From Lytechinus pictus (lineage: Eukaryota; Echinodermata; Echinoidea; Temnopleuroida; Toxopneustidae): 64,000 bases of DNA. Both the position numbers and the translations under genes were made by a program. Positions within the stretch are counted from its first letter, which is position 1. Each line of letters begins with the position of its first letter. Shown here one piece after another: positions 51,001 to 63,275 of this stretch. The notes under the pieces were generated by a model that was not told the DNA's origin, made no database searches, and saw nothing but the letters and a program-made list of their open reading frames with translations. The stretch spans positions 24,862,501-24,926,500 of the forward strand of contig NC_087245.1 in NCBI RefSeq assembly GCF_037042905.1, given 5' to 3'.

Positions 51001-51780
51001 CTGTCTTCAAGTCAGTCTTTTACCTCAGTTAAAGATACTTCACATGAGTTAAAATCAAATTCACTCTCAGACTAAAAATATGCGTTCAGAATTCACACAA
51101 CAATATTCCGATTCCATGTACTTCTTGAACCTTTGAGTTAGCAAAGCTTTTCTCAGTATCTGTAACCGATCGAGGTGATTAAAGAAAGAGAAACAGAGAG
51201 AAAAAGAGAGAAAGAAAGGACGAGAATGGCTACTCCAATTAAAGTCATATTGCATAGGAGCTATTGCTGACTTCAAAGTCAGTCTTTTACCTCAGTTAAA
51301 GATACTTCACAAATATGAAATACATAATTTTATGAGTTAAACCCACTTCACTCTCAGACCAAAAATATATGTTCAGAATTCACAAAACAAAATCATTTCC
51401 ATGTACTTAATTCTTTCCTCAACCTTTGAGTAAGCAAAGCTTTTCTCAGTATCTGTAACTGATCTAGGTAAAAAGAGAGAGGAATAGAAAAAAGAGAGAA
51501 AGAAAGGACGAGAATGGCTACTCCAATTAAAGTCATATTGCATAGGAGCTATTGCTGACTTCAAAGTCAGTCTTTTACTTCAGTTAAAGATACTTCACAA
51601 ATATGAAATACATAATTTTATTAGTTAAACCCACTTCACTCTCAGACCAAAAATGTATGTTCAAATTTCACAAAACAAAATCATCTCCATGTACTTAATT
51701 CTTTCCTGAACCTTTGAGTTAGCAAAGCTTTTCTCAGTATCTGTAACTGATCTAGGTAATAAAGAGAGAGGGATAGAGAG
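48040..51780. repeat. satellite C, ~258-295-bp monomer, about 13 copies
   Basis: The word gagttagcaaagcttttctc recurs near 48324, 48613, 48907, 49185, 49473, 49731, 50019, 50303, 50590, 50861, 51133, 51425 and 51717. Each unit also carries an A/G-rich patch, attgcataggagctattgct and gacttcaaagtc, which is a perfect short inverted repeat. Minus-strand frames starting MKSAIAPMQ recur once per unit but end or shift by indels, so they are not supported as genes. Confidence 0.92.
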
Positions 51781-51783
51781 AAC

Positions 51784-52676
51784 AAGTGGAATGCCTCTGG
51801 CGGTCTCATCTGCATCACGCGATTCAATAGAGCAGCAGTGATGTTCAGTGATAATTGGTTACTTTTATGTCCACGTTTTATGAACTAGACCAATACACTT
51901 ACAGAGATATGATGGTAATTCAACAAATACCCCCAACATTGCAAAGTTCATTGACCTTACAAGACCTTTGACCTTGAACATGTGACCTAAAACTCGCACA
52001 GGATGTTCAGTGATACTTGATTACTCTTATGTCCAAGTTTCATGAGTCAGATCCATAAACTTTCAAAGTTATGATGGTAATTCAACAGATACCCCCATTA
52101 TGGCCAAAGTTCATTGACCTTTGACCTTGGTCATGTGACCTGAAATGCACACAGGATGTTCAGTGATACTTGATTACTCTTATGTCCAAGTTTTATGAAC
52201 TAGACCAATATACTTTCAAAGTTATGATGGTAATTCAACAGATACCCCCACTATGGCCAAAGTTAATTGACATTTGACCTTGGTCATGTGACCTGAAATG
52301 CACACAGGATGTTCAGTGATTCTTGATTACTCTTTATGTCCAAGTTTTATGAACTAGACCAATATACTTAAAAAGTTATGACATTTCAAAAACTTAACCT
52401 TGTTAAGATTTTGATGTTGATTCCCCAACGTGGTCTAAGTTCATTGACCCTAAATGACCTTTGACCTTGGTCATGTGACATGAAACTCGAACAGGATGTT
52501 AAGTAATACTTGATTAACTATACGGCCAAGTTTCATGAACTAGGTCCATATACTTTCTAAGTTATGCTGTCATTTAAAAAAAATAACCTTCGGTTAAGAT
52601 TTCGTGTTGACGCCGCCGCCGCCGTCGTCGGAAAAGCGGCGCCTATATTCTCACTCTGCTATGCAGGTGAGACAGA
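51784..52676. mobile_element. TGACCT-rich element, copy 2, with inverted ends
   Basis: Starts tggaatgcctctggcggtct and catctgcatcacgcgattc; ends cgccgccgccgtcgtcgg and then atgcaggtgagac. The end atgcaggtgagac is the inverse of the start gtctcacctgcat seen in copy 1. The interior is about five ~145-bp units with tgacctttgaccttggtcat. Confidence 0.78.
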
Positions 52677-54095
52677 AGCTATATTCACTGTATTTCAATT
52701 GACATTCATCAATATAATCATTGTTACGATGAACCTCATTTTATCTCTACTTCCTATCATATTACTAACACAATCATCGTAAACCTTTTTTTACTTCAAG
52801 CATGAAATAGCTTGGTTCTGGCATGGACCTATTGGTACTGGTAATGGTTTTCATAAATTTGAAGTAGAGATGAAGCACTATATAGATCTCGAATAAAATA
52901 CAAACTTCCATGTTGATCTTAATAGCTTGGCTTTGAAAGCGCGTTTCTATAAATTTGAATACACAAATTACGAGTTAGATCTACAATATGAAACAAACTT
53001 TTTTTATTATTTTAATCATTATTTAACCACCATCAGCTCAAACTTATTGGCTATTTCTGCATCGTATCATCATTATCACCCTATACCTGTTTTGTTACTT
53101 CTAATTCTGTTTCAGCTAGGTCTAAGAACAGACAGTTAGGCCCTTGTTTTGCCAGGAGTTTATGACTGTTCCCGTTTTCCTTTATAAGTTGATTCGTTGA
53201 TAATAACGTTTATCTAAAATCCACAGTACTTCTAGTACCAACCGTGGAAACTTGTCTACATCTACTAATATATTACGTACATGCAAGTATTTGCAAAAGT
53301 TCATACAGCAATTTCAATAACAAATGATAAAATCGTACTTATATCAATGATTGATGTTTACAAGACATGTAAAAATAATTCAGCAAAAAGAATGTTAATG
53401 ATATTAAACGTACCTTCAAACGAACGAGACGGTCGATGGTTGTATGCATATTGAGCAATGACTAAAGCGAGAAAAAAATGGTCGTACGAAAGATTTAACG
53501 AATAACCGATAGATGAACGAATATTTGAAAATTAACAGGTTTTCTGTTTGTTTTCTTGCTCGCCGAAAAACTAACTCCGGAAGGCGAAACGCTGAACAAA
53601 AGTTTTCGTCAAACAGTGTCAAAAGGCGCGACCTCAATTGTTTTTTCAGAATAGTCGAGCAACCCTAGTCACTTTCGAAAAAATATAACTTTTAGTTGAC
53701 AATGCAGCAATCTTCTTGACATGAATTAATAAATCTTAACGAGCTGGTTTAAGAATAAGCTTAAAAGTGTCAGGCGCCTATTGGGGACCTACTGTACAAA
53801 TTTTGCCTAGAAATCCTGACACTAAACTTGGCCTCACAAACCAGCTCAATAAAATTCATAGTTTCATTAAGATCATGGAGTGACTGCTGTATTGTTATAC
53901 AAGTTATAAAATACTAGCGCAGTTAGGTTTCCCCGGTTGAGACACCGACAAAACCCACGAAAGATTTTACTCTCGCGGACCAATATTCATAAAACCTTGT
54001 AAGTCTAGAAATCATCTATTGTGAACACGGGATGTGAACTAACTAGACTTGCCTCCTAGTTTTAGTGCTATGTTAGATATTCGGGAGCAATCCAT
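52677..54095. repeat. segmental duplication D, copy 2
   Basis: Anchors: gtttcagctaggtctaag (about 53111), a minus-strand donor at 53413/53414 (ttgaag then gtacgt), gacaatgcagcaatcttc (53699) and gaaatcctgacactaaac (53812). No long conserved frame. Confidence 0.75.
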
Positions 54096-55595
54096 ACCTG
54101 AAACGTAAACATAAAAAATCCAAGTCAGTGAAATAGCTCGGGTTCGATAATGGTTTCTCTAACTTGTAATATACATGTATATATAATGTTAGTTCTTTAC
54201 CAATGTTATAAAACGATATTCACTGTCTTTGTTTTATTTGACAATAATCATTATCAATATCATAATCATCGGTACGATGAGCCTCATTTTATTTCTACTT
54301 TCTATCATTATTGCTAACACAATCATCATCATATACGTTTTTTGTTACTTCAAGTAAGCTTGGTTTTGATGTTTTCCATGAATCTAAATCATCAACCAAG
54401 CACTAGATCTAAAATAAAATACAAACTTCCATGTTAATTTAATAGATTTGTTCTGAAAGCGGTTTCTATAAGTTTGAATACACAAATTATGAGCTAGATC
54501 TACAATATGAAACAAACTTTATTTTCTAATTTATTTTATCATTATAACTACCATCGGTTCGACTAAACAATTTTTTGCTATTTCGGCATTGTATTCCTTA
54601 TCACTTTCATAATTATCACCTTAAACCTTTTTTTTTTGTTACTTCTACTTCTTTTTCAGCTAGATCAAATAACAGAAAGTCGAGCCTCTGTTTTGCCAGG
54701 AGTCTACATGTATGATTGTTATCATTTCCCCTTTCCTATCTAAAATCCACAATAACTTTAGTCCCAATACCAACCCTGTACATTTGTCTAGATCTACTAG
54801 TATTATTATATTACGTGCGTGTAACTATTGTTAAAACTTCAAACCACAATTTCAATAACAATTATACTTATATGAATGATTGATGTGTATAAAACATGGA
54901 AAAAGAATTGTCAAAAGAATGTGAATAGTATAGACGTACCTTCAAAGGAGCGAGACGGTCGATGATTATGTGCATATTGAGCATGACTAAAGGCAAGAAA
55001 CAAATGGTCGTATGAAAGATTCAGCGAATAGCCGTGTGGATGGACGAATAATTTAAAATTATATTTACAGGGGTTTTTTTCGCCGAAAACCTAACATCGG
55101 AAGGCTAACGCTGAACAATTTATTGTACGTTTAACGCGCGACCTCAACTTTTTTTTTCAAAATATAGTCGAGCTATCCCACTGAGGCTAAAAATTACGTA
55201 ACCTTTAGTGACAAAGCAGCAATCAACTTGACATGAAATAATAAATCTTAACGAGCTAGTTTAAGAACAAGCTTAAAGTGTCAGGCGCCTACTGGGGACC
55301 TAATGTATCAATTTTGCCTAGAAATCCTGACACTAAACTTGACCTCAACAAACCAGCTCGATAAAATTCATAGTTTCATTAAAATCAAGAAGTAGTTACT
55401 GTATTGTTCTACAAGGTAATTACTCGTGCAGAAATTTATTCATGTTGATAAGGTTTGCTCAGGTCTCCATAATAAATCCTTAATAAGTCCAGTAACTGTG
55501 GTAACCATCTTTTTTACTGATGACTATTCAAACTAGACTTGCCTCCTAGCTATATATTACTGTGTAGATATTTGGGGCATTCCATGTACCTGTAA
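54096..55595. repeat. segmental duplication D, copy 3
   Basis: Anchors: ttttcagctagatcaaataa (about 54653), a minus-strand donor at 54939/54940 (ttgaag then gtacgt), ggcgcctactggggacctaa (55284) and gaaatcctgacactaaac (55321). Confidence 0.75.
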
Positions 55596-58040
55596 CATAA
55601 ACACAAAATTCATGTTAATGAAATATCTTGGCTCTGATGGTCTCTCTAAATTTGAATACTTAAATTATTCGCTAGATCTAGAATATACAACAAAATTCCA
55701 TGTTAATGAAACAATGTTTCTGAAAATGATTTGTATAAATTCGAATACATGAAAATAATACACTAGATCTAGTAACATTACTTGTTGAAATAGCTTGATA
55801 CAAACTTCAATGTTAAAAAAAAGCTTGGTTCTTATAATTACTATAATATACTGTAGAATACTTAACTTGTGCACAAGAGCTAGAATATAACAAGAAATTC
55901 CATATTGATTAAATAGCTTGGTTCTGATAATGACTTCTTTAAATTCAAATACATGAATACACTAGTCCTAGAATATAAAACAAAATTCCATAATAATGAA
56001 ATAGCTTGGTACAAACTTTCATTAAAGAAATAGCTTGGTTCTTATTTCTATAAATTCGAATACACCTGTACATGTACATGAATTATGCATAAGATATACA
56101 ATAGAAATCAATTTTTTATAATAATCTTTATTATTATCACGGTTATACTAATCATAATTATTACCATCGATACAAAACTACCTGTCAGAAATTGATAGGC
56201 TCTGATAACGGTTTCTATTAATTCAAAACATAAGTTATGCACTAGATCTAGAATGTAGGCCTAAACAAAATTTCATTTAATAGCTTGATTCTGATAATGC
56301 TTTTTAACAATTCGAATACATGAATTAGATAAAAAATATAAAAATAAATTCATTGTCATTTCTTTAATAATCATCACTTTTGTACAATAATCATTATATC
56401 TATCATAATCATACATATTGCCATTAACTCAAATTCCATGTTTGGCTCTAAAAATGGTACCTATAAAGTATGTGCAATAGATCTATAGACTATAAAACGA
56501 AATTCATTGTCCTTTTCATTTCACAATAATCCTAAATATCATCACTGTTATAATCTAATCTTCTACTTCTGTTTCAGCTACTTTCTGAACAGAAAGAAAG
56601 GCTTATGCTTCTCTCAGGTACTTGTAGTTATGATTGTAAAATAAATTTGTTCTCTTTGTATGCAGCAATAGCCCATTACCATCTCAAATCCGCGATCATT
56701 TTACCACCATGCTTGCAAACGATATCTATATCTATAATGACATTATGTGCGTGGGACTATTAACTTCAAATTGCAGAACAAAAATTTAGACAAATACAAT
56801 CTGAGCATATACAATTTAGATCTACTTTGTATGAAGAAGGGGAATTCTAAGCTATTCTCGTCCTTGTCCACCTTTTGAATTTGAACATTGGCCCTTTCCC
56901 ATATGCACTCTTTATATGGCTATATGTCTACATTGTGCCTATTATTCATAACCCATCCAGTCTCGCTCATGCATGTCATACTTGACTTGAGGATTACCAA
57001 ACTAATTTTCCATGGGCTTACAACTCGATTACGGTACTATTCAATGAACCACACTTTGATGATTAAGAGTATAATGTTTAGCTATAAAAATTAAAAATAT
57101 AATCGGCATACCAACATGAAATACACAAGATTACGGCTGATAAAATCAATGCAACCAATCTTACCTTGAAAACGAACGAAACGGATAATCTATAATTAGC
57201 ATACCGAATAAAATCTACAAAATTAAAGCAATATATCTCACCTTGTATTGAATAAACGTGACGTCCGTGTCTTTTCAGACGCGAAATCGATAAACGCCCG
57301 AATTATCGAAATGTGTTTTTATGCTAATTTCACCAGCCAGAATCTTGGCGTGTGAAAGTAGTTTCATTCAGGGGCGGTGCTAGGGTATCATCATCATTAA
57401 GGGGCTTGATGACGTAAAAGTGACGTCATTTTTTCATCAACTGAATGATTCAGATATTATGATATTCAAAATTTACTGTCATGCTCAAATAAAATAAAAT
57501 TACATTAGCATAAAAATCATATTCCAATATTGGTCCAATAGAATTAAACGATCCAAAACTCTTAATATATACAGTCCCTTCGTCTTAATTCGTTTTCTAT
57601 TTCTCATCTTTGTTAGTATTATTTAGATCATCACTTAAAAAAAATCATAGGGGATAAGGCCCCTGCCCCCTCACCATGGCACCGCCCCTGTTTTTTTAGA
57701 CACTACGCACAATACTCGCTAAAGAACGATTAAGCGAGATTGTCGGGGTAAAAGCCTTACTACCTTTTTTCCAAAAAAAAGTTGTAAAGCTTTCGGCAAA
57801 CATTTTATCAAGAAAAATTATGCAACTAACTTTGATTACCAGTAGGTGACAACACAGCAATCTTCTTGATATGACACGATGAACTTTATGGAAAAAGGCT
57901 AAAGAATACATTTCGGCCAGGCGCCTATCCTAACGGGGGGGGGGGTGTAAATGAACTTACACTACGAATCCTGACACTAAAACCTAAACTTAACCAATTT
58001 CCATAAAATTCATAGTTTCATTAAGATCATGAAGTGATAT
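55596..58040. repeat. segmental duplication D, copy 4, with internal ~100-bp subrepeats
   Basis: The left part (55600-56350) repeats words like aaattccatgttaatgaaat, agcttggttctgataatg and cactagatctagaatata several times. Further anchors are gtttcagctactttctgaac (56572), minus-strand donor-like sites at 57164/57165 and 57241/57242, and gaatcctgacactaaaac (57964). It is the most diverged copy and holds a MITE at 57369. Confidence 0.7.
57369..57690. mobile_element. 322-bp MITE with CAGGGGCGGTGC ends
   Basis: CAGGGGCGGTGCTAGG at the left and GGCACCGCCCCTG at the right are inverted. Similar in style to the elements at 18566 and 6227. The interior has no open frame. Confidence 0.8.
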
Positions 58041-58127
58041 TGCCGTATTGTTCTACGGGTAAAAGGACTCACTCATACAGCAACGTTTGATCAGTCTCAG
58101 CATGTTCATCTGTCCAATCCAATTTAA

Positions 58128-58408
58128 TCAAATCCAATTCAATGATAGCATCGTCATGTATCCATGGTCACAACACAAAGTTAGCGTCAAACACATTTTC
58201 ATCTCAGGTCCAATGAAGGAATCTTTCTCCATAGCTTCATAATCATGTCTCTGACCGCTGATATTCACAAAATCATCAAGTTCAAATTGATTATCAAGGG
58301 TAGAACGACCGTCCGGAGACCCATCAACAAACCCGCCGTAAGGTTCGGATAGTCTCGGCGAAGCTCTACCGTTAAAATGGTGTCTAGGCCGCACACAAAA
58401 AGTGAAGA
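58128..58408 (-). CDS. candidate exon, C-terminal acidic tail of an unknown protein
   Basis: On the minus strand an acceptor-like ttgaacag (ending near 58409) opens a frame of protein-like composition. It reads KLFTFCVRPRHHFNGRASP, then SEPYGGFVDGSPDGRSTLD and DDFVNISGQRHDYEAMEKD, running to TGA at 58128. It is rich in Asp, Glu, Gly and Tyr and contrasts with the AT-driven frames around it. A real exon is therefore plausible, perhaps a cytoplasmic tail with Tyr motifs. No family was recognised and neighbouring exons were not found. The last ~25 residues are Leu/Cys-rich and may lie past a splice donor. Confidence 0.4.
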
Positions 58409-58449
58409 GTTTTCCTGTTCAAGAATAAAACGTTGTAAACTAATTTTGT

Positions 58450-59838
58450 ATCCCAAGTTTTCCAGTTAATAGTCCAATGTTTTAATATTCACCAACTGCC
58501 TGTAAAATGGTTTCTAAAGTACATTCTGTCCCGTTTGAGAAGCGTCAGTTTCGTTGAGCGTACTTGGCCCATCCTCGGAGAAAAAAATGATTCCAGGTTT
58601 AATCACGTGATGGAAATGTGACGCATAAATTTATGTCCAGAATTCAGTTGGCGCCGATTACTGAATGTACCTGTGCAGTGAGCGAGGAAAAAGGGGCCAT
58701 GTTTAGCTTCCTTCTTGTCCATCTTCTAAAAGTTTTAAAGTGGTAATGTGCGTCGTACTTCATTCCATTTTAATTTCCCAATTTCAGAACTAATTCTAGA
58801 TACCTTGCGAATTCCCAAATCTGTAAAATTAATAAAAGACAAAAAGGGATCATAAATATCTGCATGTGCAATAAAGAGGGAGGGATTGCATTTATAATTT
58901 TCATTTCAAAATTTAACAAAAATTTAAAATGTAAGGCAAAACAAGATAATATACAGAAATGAATAAAAAGGAACCCACTGGAAAGCAAAGTTTGTTAATG
59001 TGGGTTCCCTGCAATAAACAGTTGATTCAAGTTAATCCTTCAATAAAATTTAAATCGTAATTAACAAGGTTCAATATCGAAAAATACTAATACTACTAGT
59101 CTTAAGGAAAATACATATCAGGACAATAAACCTAAGCGATACTATTATGCCCAAATATGGCCTGTATTCTGCAATGTGTATGGTCATGTTTGGACCTTGA
59201 TAATTGTGGGAAAGATGTCTGTTGAGAATTGATGACAATTTTGTGAGAATTATGCAGGGACGGCAAAACTGGGGGCAGGAAAGCAAGTTCATTCAAGGCA
59301 ACCTTGTTATAGGCCTGCGATCCGATTTTGGAATAAAACACATAGTAAAATCTGATGCGAATATTGAGACATAGAATATCTTACTATTTAAAGTTCTAAA
59401 TCATCTTTAAAAATGAGGTTCAAATTATGTTGCAATACTACTTGTTAAAATTTAAAGCGATTTGAATATCCAGTCTTTATGACGTCATAGCAATCGTATG
59501 ATTGGCTACGATTTGAATCCAATTTGGCCTATAATCCAAAGTAAAGGGCAAAATGTTTGTAAAATTTGTAATCATCAAAACTTGTTATATTCGTATTCTT
59601 ACCTTTAATTTTCAAATCAAATAAAGAGATATTTTTAATTCACATTTTAAGAAAATAAGCAAAATGTGATTTGTTCCAAACTCGGATCGTGGACCAGTCT
59701 TAAGATGTGCGGAGGCTTCAGGACACCTGACTGCGTGACGTGATATGACCATAGATACGACAGTCGGCACGTGCCGCGCACGCTTTAATATATTATTGAT
59801 TATCTGTCAATTAAATTAACGGATCGAGGAAATATACC
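58450..59838. other. no recognisable feature
   Basis: AT-rich sequence with no domain-bearing frame, RNA gene or repeat that I could support. A purine/pyrimidine balance like ordinary intergenic or intronic DNA. Confidence 0.45.
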
Positions 59839-62800
59839 TAGTAGACTTGTTAACTGCAAAAAAAGGGGTGAACGCTGCATTTTTTAGTACAAATGTCCCA
59901 CTTGGCACAAATGTTCCTTGAGTAAAAAAAAAAGGATTCATCCAAAGAGACACGCTGTATCTATGCAAATAAGCAAGTAATTTGCATAAATTTGCATATT
60001 ATGTCGATATAGTAAAAACAAGTATTTCAGAATATATTTTTAACCAGAACTGCCCTAAAATTGGAAATAAAGACTTAGGGTAAGAAAGGGAAGAAAATTG
60101 TCATAAAATATTGGGATATCCTTGTTTATTATTACCTAATTTACATAAATTATGCAAATTATAATTTAAAACAAAGTATGTTTTCATGAATCCTGAACTG
60201 TTTTATAAATAACAGCAATTAATACACAATGTCAACATTCTACATGAAAGATAATATATCAGCGAAAACATCGATATGCTTCATGACAGTATTAGTGTCT
60301 TAATTTGCTTAGAAAGAGGGCAAATATGTCAAAATGTATGACGTGATATTGCGCTAAAACGAGACCAAAACAACCTCTATGTCACAGTCACACTCACGAA
60401 TCGGACAATAAAGCGATCAATGGTATGTCATTCGAGATAACACAATCTCAACACAATAGCTTCCATCGGCTTCTCGTATCGCTTTTGTTGGTGTGTCTGC
60501 AACACCGTAATCTATGGTATATACGGGCAAAATGCATTTCGGTATCGGTAAAACACTATTAATTTTGTTTTATTTGTTTCTAATTTGTTTCTCTTGGAAA
60601 ATTTACAGGAGACATTGCTTTGCAGGTTACTGCTTTAATGAAGCTCTGGCACATGAATCATGACGAATGTACCCCACCTCAATCCATATTTTAACTTTGT
60701 TAAAATATATATCTTTTGGAGACCCCAAAGTGGCAAAACTGCATTCCCCGCGGCATTCCCGCTACTTTACAAAACCAGTTTGACTTGTATTATCAACTTA
60801 GAAAAGACAGTTGTATGAGACATCAGTTAACATGTTTCCAGAAGATAGTTTTTTTTTATTTAAGCCTACGTCCATGGGAGCCCTCCGAATTTACCCCATC
60901 CCCTCTCTGTATTTCGACACTAAATAAAAAAAAAAATATCGTGTTTTAAAGCCACCGGCAAGGCAAATTGCGTTTTTGGTATAATAAAGCAACTTTTATA
61001 TCTATATTTCATATTTATCTATATTAATATTATTATTATCATTAATATTATTATTATTATAATTGTTATTATTATTATTGTTGTTGTTGTTTTGCAGTTT
61101 GTAATAATGCTCTAGCACAGTAAAGGCTATAACCCAACAGGAGCATGCCTAGGATACCCTTTCCCCTTTTGGTTTTATGTATTCAAAAATAGTTTATTGT
61201 CTTTAGAACTCATATCTTGGAATAGATTGAGGTGAAAATACTCTACAATTGGCATGTAGAAGAGCTGTGGTACATTGAAGAAAAGCCACACGTAAGCTCT
61301 AAAATACCCCTTTATTGATTCCACTCTATGTTAAATTTAAATATTTTTAGAGTCCATTCGGAAGAAAGATACATTTCTACTACACACAGTAAAGCCTCTT
61401 TACTTTCTCCTCTTGAAAAAAACAAACATAGAAGGCATTGTTTTATATCGCATAAAATAAGTTCGTGTACATGACGGTGGCCTGTCAAAGTTGCCCAACC
61501 CTTTATTTTGTTTTAACAATATATATTTAGAATATCGTCTAAATGAAGCCCTCATCTGGAAAAGGGCACTTATTAAAGGCAGCATCTACATTATATAGAG
61601 GAGGCTCTGGTACTTGGAAGCGGGGGCTGAAGCACCCGCAAGATTTTTCTGAAGGGGGGGGGGGCTGTGCTGCGTGTGTTATTCTCCATAGACAGCACCC
61701 CCTGGAATTCCGGCAGATGTGACAAAACGAAAAAAAGAAACGTTACCAAAAAAAAACCCTTCATTTTGTAGTGCAATCCATTTTGTTTATTTGCTTGTTA
61801 AATTTCTTGATGTTAATTTGAAAAGCAAAAAAGTTTCAATGTAAAATTTTGGTCCGAAGAAATCTAACAAGCTTCAGCCCCCTCTTCCCAGTGCCAGGGC
61901 CTCCTCTATATAATGTAGATGCTGCCTTTAAGAAGTGCCCTTTTCCAGATGAGGGCTTCATTTAGACGATATTCTAAATATATATTGTCGAAACAAAATA
62001 AACGGTTGGGCAACTTCGACAGGCCACCGTCACATACACGAACTTATTTTAAGAGATATAAAACAATGCCTTCTATATTTTTTTTTTTCAAGAGGAGAAT
62101 GCAAAGAATATAAAAATATAGATATAAAAGTTGCTTTATTATACCAAAAAACGCAATTTGCCTTGCCGATGGTTTTAAAACACGATATTTTTTTATTTAA
62201 AGTCGAAATGCGGAGAGGGGATGGGCCGGGGTAAATTCGGAGGGCTCCCGTGGGCGTAGGCTTAAATAAACAAAAAAAAAACTTTCTTCAGGAAACATGT
62301 TGCCTGATGTCTCATAAATCTGTCTTTTCCAAGTCGATTATACAAGTCAAACTGGATTTGTGGCGGGAATGCAGGGGGGTGCAGTTTTGCCACCTCGGGG
62401 TCTCCAAAAGATATATATTTTAATAAAGTTAAAATATGGATTGAGGTAGGATACATTCGTCATGATTCATGTGCCAGAGTTTCATTAAAGCAGTAACCTG
62501 CAAAGCAATGTCTCCTGTAAATTTTCCAAGAGAAACAAATTAGAAACAAATAAAACAAAATTAATAGTGTTTTACCGATACCGAAATGCATTTTGTCCGT
62601 ATGTATCATAGATTACGGTGTGGCAGACACACCAACAAAAGCGATACGAGAAGCCGATGGAAGCTATTGTGTTGAGATTGTGTTATCTCGAATGACATAC
62701 CATTGATCGCTTTATTGTCCGATTCATGAGTGTGACTGTGACTTAGAGATTGTTTTGGTCTCGTTTTAGCGCAATATCACGTCATACATTTTGACATATT

Positions 62801-63275
62801 TGCCCTCTTTCTAAGCAAATTATGACACTAATACTGTCATGAAGCATATCGATGTTTTCGCTAATATATTATCTTTCATGTAGAATGTTGACATTGTGTA
62901 TTAGTTGCTGTTTTTTAAAAGCAGTTCAGGATTTATGAAAAAATACTCTGTTTTAAATTATAATTTGCATAATTTATGTAAATTAGGTAATAATAAACAA
63001 GGACATTCCAATTATTTTATGACAATTTTCTTCCCTTTCTTACCCTAAGTCTTTATTTCCAATTTTAGGGCAGTTCTGGTTAAAAATATATTCTGAAATA
63101 CTTATTTTTACTATATCGACATAATATGCAAATTTATGCAAATTACTTGCTTATTTGCATAGATACAGCGTGTCTCTTTGGATGAATCTTTTTCTTTTGA
63201 CTCAAGGAACATTTGTGCCAAGTGGGACATTTGTACTAAAAAATGCAGCGTTCAACCTCTTAACAAGTCTACTAA
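59839..63275. mobile_element. 3.4-kb foldback element with kilobase inverted arms
   Basis: Left arm 59839-61633 and right arm 61871-63275 are reverse complements with scattered mismatches, around a 237-bp centre. Outer ends pair as tagtagacttgtta with taacaagtctacta; inner ends pair as gggggctgaagc with gcttcagccccc. The left arm is about 390 bp longer because of an extra block near 61015-61395 with an ATT/GTT microsatellite. No transposase frame was seen. It may be a foldback transposon, a giant MITE or an inverted duplication. Confidence 0.88.

Noticed and set aside
48468-51564. Recurring minus-strand frame starting MKSAIAPMQ
   Set aside because: It appears once per satellite C monomer but is cut short or shifted by indels in each; no selection on a frame is visible.
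53111-53151. Plus-strand mini-exon (gtttcag ... gccag) repeated in duplication copies 2-4
   Set aside because: Acceptors look good, but one copy has a stop in the only shared frame and two of three lack a GT donor at the expected end.
61400-62456. Frames of 60-64 codons appearing in mirrored pairs
   Set aside because: They are the same non-coding arm sequence read from each side of the foldback.
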